DNA from: an uncultured Lachnoanaerobaculum sp.
GTDB taxonomy: Bacteria > Bacillota > Clostridia > Lachnospirales > Lachnospiraceae
DNA length: 11,523 nucleotides
Assembly: GCA_916720285.1 (NCBI GenBank)
Contig: CAKAQP010000063.1
Location: 1-11,523 of the forward strand
Reading direction: 5' to 3'
Part shown: positions 7,815 to 11,523 of the stretch, in pieces
Layout of the letters: the number at the start of each line of letters is the position of its first letter
How positions within the stretch are numbered: position 1 is the stretch's first letter
Notes under the pieces: generated by a model
The model's database searches: none
Told to the model about the DNA's origin: nothing
What the model saw: only the letters and a program-made list of their open reading frames with translations
Made by a program: the position numbers and the translations under genes

Positions 7815-8933
7815 TCATTTTTGTCTTAGACTTTCCACTATATCAATGATTTTGTCATAGCAGGCATCAAAAAATATCTTATATGCTTCACAAAAATAAT
7901 TATTGTATAGTCCTGTATCCGGATCTAAATCTCTATTGCGCTGACATCCTCCTTTGCATACTCTGTAATATTTACATTCCATGCATCCGCTATCCAGCTT
8001 TAACGATCTTTCTATAAAGCATATTTCAGACCTTTTTTCGTCTATCTCACTTAAATTGTTTTCATTGAAATTTCCAAGGCGATATTCATCCATAGCATAG
8101 AAATCACATGGATAAACACTTCCGTCAGCTTCCACTACCGTTTGAATTCCACATACTCCACGCTGCTCACAGGATTCCGCCATATACCCTCCGGCAAGAT
8201 TTATATAATTTATAAACTGCCTGTTATAGGGATCTTTTCCATTTTTATAATCTTTATACCATAGATCAAATAATTCAATTAAAAACTTCCCGTAAACTTT
8301 TGGAGTTAAAGAATAGGGCTTATCTCCACGCACTTCATTTATCGGGTCAAGACAGGCTATATATTGTTGGTATTTCCATCCCTGTTTATTATAAAACCTG
8401 TAAATATCTGAAATATCCTTTGCAACCTTAGATGTAACTACGGTAAGAATATTATAATCCACCTTATGCTTATCAAGCAGTTTTGCCGAATTTATTATTC
8501 TGTCAAAAGTATTGTCTCCGTTTTTTGAATGTCTATAAGAATCGTGTATTTCTTTTGTACCGTCTACCGACAATCCTATTAAAAAATTGTTTTCCTTAAA
8601 AAAAGAACACCATTCATCCGTCAGTATAAAACCATTGGTTTGAACGGCGTTACTTACTTCTATATTATTTTTATTGTACTGTTTTTGGTATGCCAATGCC
8701 TTTTTGAAAAAATCAATACCACATAAGGTCGGCTCACCTCCCTGGAAAGCATAATGTATACTCCCCTCCGCCCTAAGCATGGTTTTTCTGATTGTGTTTT
8801 TCAAAGTCTTTTCAGACATAAATCCATAGGAATTTTGCAAACGCTTACTTGCCTCATCACAGTAAAAACAATATTCACAGGACATATTGCAAAGACCTGA
8901 TGCAGGCTTAATTAAAACAGTTATTGGGGGCAT
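7815..8933 (-). CDS. Anaerobic sulfatase-maturating enzyme (radical SAM, SPASM)
   Basis: This 372-residue enzyme would oxidise the active-site cysteine (or serine) of sulfatases to formylglycine, using S-adenosylmethionine and [4Fe-4S] clusters in the cytoplasm. The radical SAM motif is C15-NMS-C19-EY-C22, followed by FQGGEPTL (63-70) for SAM binding and QTNG. The SPASM auxiliary-cluster cysteines are all present: C255, C261, C276, C317, C320, C326, C330 and C348, including the CKGGCQRNR signature (326-334). D277 sits where the proposed catalytic base of characterised anSMEs lies. From memory these positions coincide with the Clostridium perfringens enzyme, about 370 residues long. The ATG has AAAGGAG 5 nt upstream, inside the preceding small gene, which it overlaps by 26 bp. 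The natural substrate in this window is the sulfatase with Cys49 at 1742-3145. Other SPASM peptide maturases are possible but fit the full motif set less well. Confidence 0.94.
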   Translation of the reverse strand: MPPITVLIKPASGLCNMSCEYCFYCDEASKRLQNSYGFMSEKTLKNTIRKTMLRAEGSIHYAFQGGEPTLCGIDFFKKALAYQKQYNKNNIEVSNAVQTNGFILTDEWCSFFKENNFLIGLSVDGTKEIHDSYRHSKNGDNTFDRIINSAKLLDKHKVDYNILTVVTSKVAKDISDIYRFYNKQGWKYQQYIACLDPINEVRGDKPYSLTPKVYGKFLIELFDLWYKDYKNGKDPYNRQFINYINLAGGYMAESCEQRGVCGIQTVVEADGSVYPCDFYAMDEYRLGNFNENNLSEIDEKRSEICFIERSLKLDSGCMECKYYRVCKGGCQRNRDLDPDTGLYNNYFCEAYKIFFDACYDKIIDIVESLRQK

Positions 8934-9111
8934 GTGGTCTCCTTTTTGTTGGTGTGAGTTCTAGGTCAAACTCTTTTGCAAGTAATTCATCAACTTCATC
9001 TGCAGAATATATTTTTCCTGCTTTTATAGAAGCATATCCTTTCTTCAGTTCCGTATCGAGTTGCTCTCTAGTCATTGTAGCAACAGATAACAGTATAGAT
9101 TTATCTGTCAT
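8908..9111 (-). CDS. Small protein with antitoxin-like segment, overlapping anSME
   Basis: This 67-residue protein has a good start: GGAGGT lies 6 nt before the ATG at 9111. Residues 13-48 (MTREQLDTELKKGYASIKAG, then KIYSADEVDELLAKEF) resemble the segment found in small Firmicute antitoxins of RelB/ParD type, but no toxin gene follows. Its first 48 residues match the start of the 288-residue protein at 10052-10918 at 28 of 48 positions by hand alignment. The tail after residue ~50 (ELTPTKRRPHAPNNCFN) looks like read-through into the anSME start region, and the last 26 bp overlap anSME. It may be a truncated gene whose translation now couples to anSME, an orphan antitoxin, or an accessory peptide. 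The function is unknown. Confidence 0.65.
   Translation of the reverse strand: MTDKSILLSVATMTREQLDTELKKGYASIKAGKIYSADEVDELLAKEFDLELTPTKRRPHAPNNCFN
8939..8945 (-). promoter_or_regulatory. anSME ribosome binding site inside the upstream small gene
   Basis: The minus strand reads AAAGGAG, 5 nt before the anSME ATG at 8933. It lies within codons of the overlapping 67-residue gene, so ribosomes translating that gene pass over the anSME start. This supports the anSME start chosen and suggests translational coupling. Confidence 0.8.
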
Positions 9112-9123
9112 AGTAGCACCTCC
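8968..9123 (-). repeat. Gene-start cassette, copy A
   Basis: It covers the ribosome binding site and first 48 codons of the small gene before anSME. Against copy B (10775-10930), the 12 nt before the ATG plus the first 24 codons match at 71 of 84 nucleotides by hand count, with no gaps. A later block, ATATTCTGCAGATGAAGTTG, is identical in both. Confidence 0.8.
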
Positions 9124-9149
9124 ATTTTCTCATAAAACTATTATAATAA

Positions 9150-9686
9150 TTATTTCTCTACCACAACATAACTTCCGGTTTTATAATGTATATTTGACTT
9201 TTCATACCTAAAACCCTCATCCTTAAAGGCATTCAATAAAGTATGCATAAAAAATCCATGTGTTATGACTATAGCGTCTTCCCCATCCCTACAAAGTATA
9301 TTTACAAAATTTTTTGCACGTTTTTTTGTAATCAATCTTCCTTCAATCTGTCTTCCAATGTTAAAAAGCCACTGAATCCGTCCTGCAAAGTTCCAAAACC
9401 ACAGAGGTAATTTAATTTTTGAATCAAAAGCGGACCTTAAAGGCACTTCATCTATCAGCTCAGTTTGTCTAAGGTGGGTTTGTCCAAATATACTTATAGC
9501 AGTCTCTCTACTTCTTGACAATGTACTTATATAAATATTTTGATAATTAAAATGCGGGAAATTTTGCTCAGGGTGTTCGACAAAAGCCCTATCGTATTCT
9601 TTGCAAGCATTATCAAATTCGTCTGAGGTATACCATTTTTTCCATATATATTTTACTTTTGAATGACGCATAATAATTACTTTCAT
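9150..9686 (-). CDS. Histidine phosphatase superfamily protein
   Basis: This 178-residue protein shows the phosphoglycerate-mutase-like histidine phosphatase pattern. The N-terminal strand ends in MRHSK, giving R7 and the phospho-accepting H8. YISTLSRSRETA (52-63) supplies R58. E80 in ELIDEVPLR is the candidate acid, and DAIVITHGFF (137-146) supplies the second catalytic histidine, H143. The usual RHGxT is RHSKV here, a modest departure. At 178 residues it is short but within the range of small bacterial members. No signal peptide is seen, so it is cytoplasmic. Its ATG has GAGGT 4 nt upstream. It precedes the 67-residue gene by 38 nt and may be the first gene of the anSME transcript. The substrate is unknown, and nothing ties it chemically to sulfatase maturation. 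Confidence 0.85.
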   Translation of the reverse strand: MKVIIMRHSKVKYIWKKWYTSDEFDNACKEYDRAFVEHPEQNFPHFNYQNIYISTLSRSRETAISIFGQTHLRQTELIDEVPLRSAFDSKIKLPLWFWNFAGRIQWLFNIGRQIEGRLITKKRAKNFVNILCRDGEDAIVITHGFFMHTLLNAFKDEGFRYEKSNIHYKTGSYVVVEK

Positions 9687-10051
9687 GGTACCTCACAAAT
9701 AAGTTATAAATACATTATTATTTAATAGCTAAATCCGGCAGTTTTAAATATATTATAAATAGCTTTAGTTTATCACATCTACACCAGTATACTTATGATA
9801 TCAATAAAACCTAATATAATGCAGGCTGATCCGCTACAGAATATAAAATTATTATATACTCTTTTTTGATGAAAGTATGTAATTTTACCTCCTGAAATTC
9901 AGGTATTTTATAACTTCCAATTTTAATACCTGTACTACTATACACCTCTTTTTTTAAAGCTGAATATATGTCTAATACCGGATTTTTATTCGATGCTTGT
10001 CAATCCGAGTATATAAAGACTATAAATTTTCCGGCATTCTTTTAGATTACT
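9687..10051 (-). other. 365-base gap without an intact gene
   Basis: This very AT-rich stretch lies between the 288-residue unknown gene and the phosphatase gene. It holds a possible decayed reading frame (9811-10041), a short palindrome CCTGAAATTCAGG (9891-9903), and two TATAAT boxes on the minus strand, one at 9851-9856, without convincing -35 boxes. A promoter for the phosphatase-anSME operon probably lies here, but I cannot place it. I see no clear terminator after the unknown gene. Confidence 0.6.
9811..10041 (-). pseudogene. Possible remnant of a protein-coding gene
   Basis: On the minus strand one frame is open for 13 codons (KNAGKFIVFIYSD), hits a TGA at 10000-10002, then continues for 62 codons (QASNKNPVLDIYSALKKEVY onward, including GIKIGSYKIPEFQEVKLHTF) to a TAG at 9811-9813. 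No ATG or convincing start precedes it. The residue composition looks protein-like, but the length could arise by chance in AT-rich DNA. I do not recognise a family. Confidence 0.25.
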
Positions 10052-10918
10052 TTAGACTGTATCGATTGGAAAACCTTGCTTAAATCTGTTTTCTATCAAT
10101 TTAATAGCCTTTTCAATATATGATACCAAATTATTTAACTTTTTATCATCATGGCCATAGTATTCCGATATCGGGTATGGCGGATCCAACTCATACATTT
10201 CCATTATTTTATATTTATTCATTACTTCATCAAGCCATTGTTTCATTTCTTTAGACTTGTAAATTTTAGAATCTTCATCTTCTAAATTTTTATAATAAAG
10301 TGATGGATAATCATTATTAAGACCCCATGTACCTTTACCATTTTTATAGGCACTTCCATTAAAATATTTCGGTACAGGCATTAAATTCGAAAAAGAATAC
10401 ATTAAATCAAAAAATCTGTCAAACAATGCTTTCAAATCACCATAACCATAAAATATGTATTTTAAATTTAAAAGAATCAATGCAAGCTCATCATTTTTTG
10501 ATCTGCCTTTTTTATAAATTCCTAATTCCATTTCCCTTGAACGGCAGAAATCTAAAAAAGGAGTAAAAGCATTAAATATAGTATCTGCTGATTCCGGTAT
10601 ATCATTTCCATAATAATGCCTATACAACTTTCGAACCGTTTCACATGAGTCGATTTCAGTGCTTGGATAAATTCTATATAAAATAGCCGCTCTAATGCCA
10701 CTCTCTCCACTCAAATCCGGATTTATTATAGGAATCAAATTTGTAAGTTTATTATACCTCATATCTAATATGCCAAACTTCTTTACAAATAACGCAGCAA
10801 CTTCATCTGCAGAATATACTCTCCCTGTTTTGTTGTAATCATCATATTTCCTAAGCTCTGCATCAAGTTGTTCTTTAGTCATTGCAGCAAAAGATAACGG
10901 TATAGATTTATCTGCCAT
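10052..10918 (-). CDS. Unknown protein with antitoxin-like N-terminal segment
   Basis: I do not recognise this 288-residue protein with confidence. Residues 1-48 (MADKSIPLSFAAMTKEQLDA, then ELRK and GRVYSADEVAALFVKKF) match the small protein before anSME at 28 of 48 positions and resemble small antitoxin C-termini. The remaining ~240 residues form a separate, mostly helical, aromatic-rich domain. It includes FSNLMPVPKYFNG (about 175-187), GLNNDYPSLYYKN, and a charged C-terminal helix (NLVSYIEKAIKLIENRFKQG). The LMPVPKYFN block recalls a family of uncharacterised bacterial proteins of the DUF6994 kind, but that is a weak impression. There are no membrane segments or signal peptide, so it is probably cytoplasmic. 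The start is strong, with AAGGAGGT just before the ATG. It lies 80 nt after the AbiEi-like gene, where an AbiEii toxin would be expected, so a defence or toxin-antitoxin role is possible but unproven. Confidence 0.8.
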   Translation of the reverse strand: MADKSIPLSFAAMTKEQLDAELRKYDDYNKTGRVYSADEVAALFVKKFGILDMRYNKLTNLIPIINPDLSGESGIRAAILYRIYPSTEIDSCETVRKLYRHYYGNDIPESADTIFNAFTPFLDFCRSREMELGIYKKGRSKNDELALILLNLKYIFYGYGDLKALFDRFFDLMYSFSNLMPVPKYFNGSAYKNGKGTWGLNNDYPSLYYKNLEDEDSKIYKSKEMKQWLDEVMNKYKIMEMYELDPPYPISEYYGHDDKKLNNLVSYIEKAIKLIENRFKQGFPIDTV

Positions 10919-10930
10919 GGTAGCACCTCC
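10775..10930 (-). repeat. Gene-start cassette, copy B
   Basis: It covers the ribosome binding site and first 48 codons of the 288-residue protein and is the partner of copy A at 8968-9123. Similarity includes the non-coding GGAGGTGCTAC ahead of the ATG and fades after codon ~48, where the two genes diverge completely. Confidence 0.8.
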
Positions 10931-10975
10931 TTCTTCTCGTATGCACTATTCTTAAATTTATCAATTTCTTTAAGA

Positions 10976-11002
10976 TTATTCAGTATCGTCATTTATTTTC
11001 AT
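10976..11002 (-). other. Vestigial 8-codon reading frame after the AbiEi-like gene
   Basis: An ATG overlaps the AbiEi-like stop codon as ATGA and has an ideal GGAGGT 6 nt upstream (11009-11014). The frame encodes only MKINDDTE before TAA. The overlap is where a coupled AbiEii gene would start, so this may be the remaining start of a lost partner. It could also be a coincidental or regulatory leader peptide. Confidence 0.35.
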
Positions 11003-11523
11003 AACAACACCTCCGTATATCGTTTTAAAACTTGCTCCATATTCATCTTAATAGCATATTTCAACAGTTTTAATAATTTTTTCTCCTTACTTGCAAAGTA
11101 AGATTTTATTGACTCGCTAAATACTTGTGCATCTATTCTGTCCTTATCTTTGATAATATCAAGCATAGTTCTTTCTTTGTCATACACTGATATTTCTCTG
11201 CCAAAAGGACCGGTTATAGTTATTTTCCCAATATCATAATAATCTATTTTTACATACTTAAAAATAATATTATCTCTTGCCGACTTAACTCTGCTGACAT
11301 TATCTCCCACCTTTACAGTCATCAGATATACGAGTGGCATTCGTGTTGATAATCCTTGTAAATACGCCGCTGTTTCGTGAGAAAAAATACCTTTGGGTAT
11401 TCTATATGAGAAATAAAGATACTCATCGATACTCTCACCCGGAAGTGAATAGAGTCCATTTGCTATTTTTTCAAGTTCTTCTTTTATGATTAATTTTTTT
11501 AGTATATCTTTATGAATACCAAA
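10999..11523 (-). CDS. AbiEi-type antitoxin/regulator (5' end outside window)
   Basis: The frame is open from the right edge to the TGA at 10999-11001, giving 174 visible residues; the start lies beyond 11523. An internal ATG at 11340 is not the true start, because the frame and the family pattern continue upstream of it. Visible in order are the end of a winged-helix region (LKKLIIKEELEKIANGLYSL), GIFSHETAAYLQGLSTRMPL, RDNIIFKYVKID, GPFGREISVYDKERTMLDII, and the C-terminal LLKLLKYAIKMN and YTEVLL. This matches AbiEi-family proteins: an N-terminal DNA-binding domain and a C-terminal domain that neutralises the AbiEii nucleotidyltransferase toxin and represses the operon. The expected AbiEii gene, normally overlapping the AbiEi stop, is absent. 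The next gene is instead the 288-residue unknown protein. It may be an orphan antitoxin, a remnant, or half of a non-canonical pair. Confidence 0.85.
   Translation of the reverse strand, partial: FGIHKDILKKLIIKEELEKIANGLYSLPGESIDEYLYFSYRIPKGIFSHETAAYLQGLSTRMPLVYLMTVKVGDNVSRVKSARDNIIFKYVKIDYYDIGKITITGPFGREISVYDKERTMLDIIKDKDRIDAQVFSESIKSYFASKEKKLLKLLKYAIKMNMEQVLKRYTEVLL

Noticed and set aside
9998..10003. Perfect TTGACA -35 box on the minus strand in the intergenic gap
   Set aside because: The nearest -10-like hexamer, TATTAG, is 20 nt away, too far for a normal promoter; no better partner was found.
10879..10992. 37-codon minus-strand frame starting at 10992 and overlapping the start of the 288-residue gene
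   Set aside because: It has no properly spaced ribosome site, overlaps the strong start of a clearly better gene in another frame, and has no recognisable features.
11338..11340. ATG at 11340 as the start of the AbiEi-like gene
   Set aside because: The same frame stays open to the right edge and the upstream residues fit the AbiEi pattern (GLYSL, SHETAAYLQGLS), so the gene begins outside the window.
1..11523. CRISPR array, tRNA, rRNA or insertion-sequence transposase
   Set aside because: No regularly spaced repeats, cloverleaf-like segments, rRNA-like conserved stretches or transposase motifs were seen on either strand.

Overview
The window is AT-rich DNA with strong AGGAGG-type ribosome binding sites, a classic TTGACA/TATACT promoter, a lipoprotein-type ABC binding protein, a LacI-family regulator and an anaerobic sulfatase-maturating radical SAM enzyme. 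Together these point to an anaerobic low-GC Firmicute, most likely a Clostridia/Lachnospiraceae gut or oral bacterium (inference from gene style; no rRNA or other species marker is present). Every gene I accept lies on the minus strand, so transcription runs from high to low coordinates.

Region 1 (about 7725 down to 1) reads as one sulfated-polysaccharide utilisation operon: LacI-family regulator, lipoprotein solute-binding protein, two CUT1-type sugar permeases, a cysteine-type sulfatase and a heparinase II/III-like polysaccharide lyase that runs off the left edge. It starts at a near-consensus sigma-A promoter (7697-7725) with a LacI-type operator just downstream (7675-7686). A terminator-like hairpin after the binding-protein gene (5054-5094) probably lowers expression of the permease and enzyme genes. 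Neither sulfatase nor lyase has a signal peptide, so the model is import of sulfated (probably uronate-containing, glycosaminoglycan-like) oligosaccharides followed by cytoplasmic desulfation and cleavage. No ABC ATPase is present; a shared MsmX-type ATPase elsewhere is the usual arrangement.

Region 2 (9686 down to 7761) holds a histidine-phosphatase-like protein, a 67-residue protein with an antitoxin-like segment, and the sulfatase-maturating enzyme anSME, closed by a strong terminator. anSME would convert Cys49 of the neighbouring sulfatase to formylglycine, linking regions 1 and 2 functionally. The anSME ribosome binding site lies inside the small upstream gene, and the two overlap by 26 bp.

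Region 3 (9687-10051) is a 365-base gap with no intact gene; it carries a possible decayed reading frame.

Region 4 (10052-11523) looks like defence/toxin-antitoxin territory: an AbiEi-type antitoxin/regulator entering from the right edge, without its usual AbiEii partner, followed by a 288-residue unknown protein. The first ~48 codons and ribosome binding site of that protein are a diverged copy of those of the small gene in front of anSME. This repeated gene-start cassette is the least explained structure in the window.
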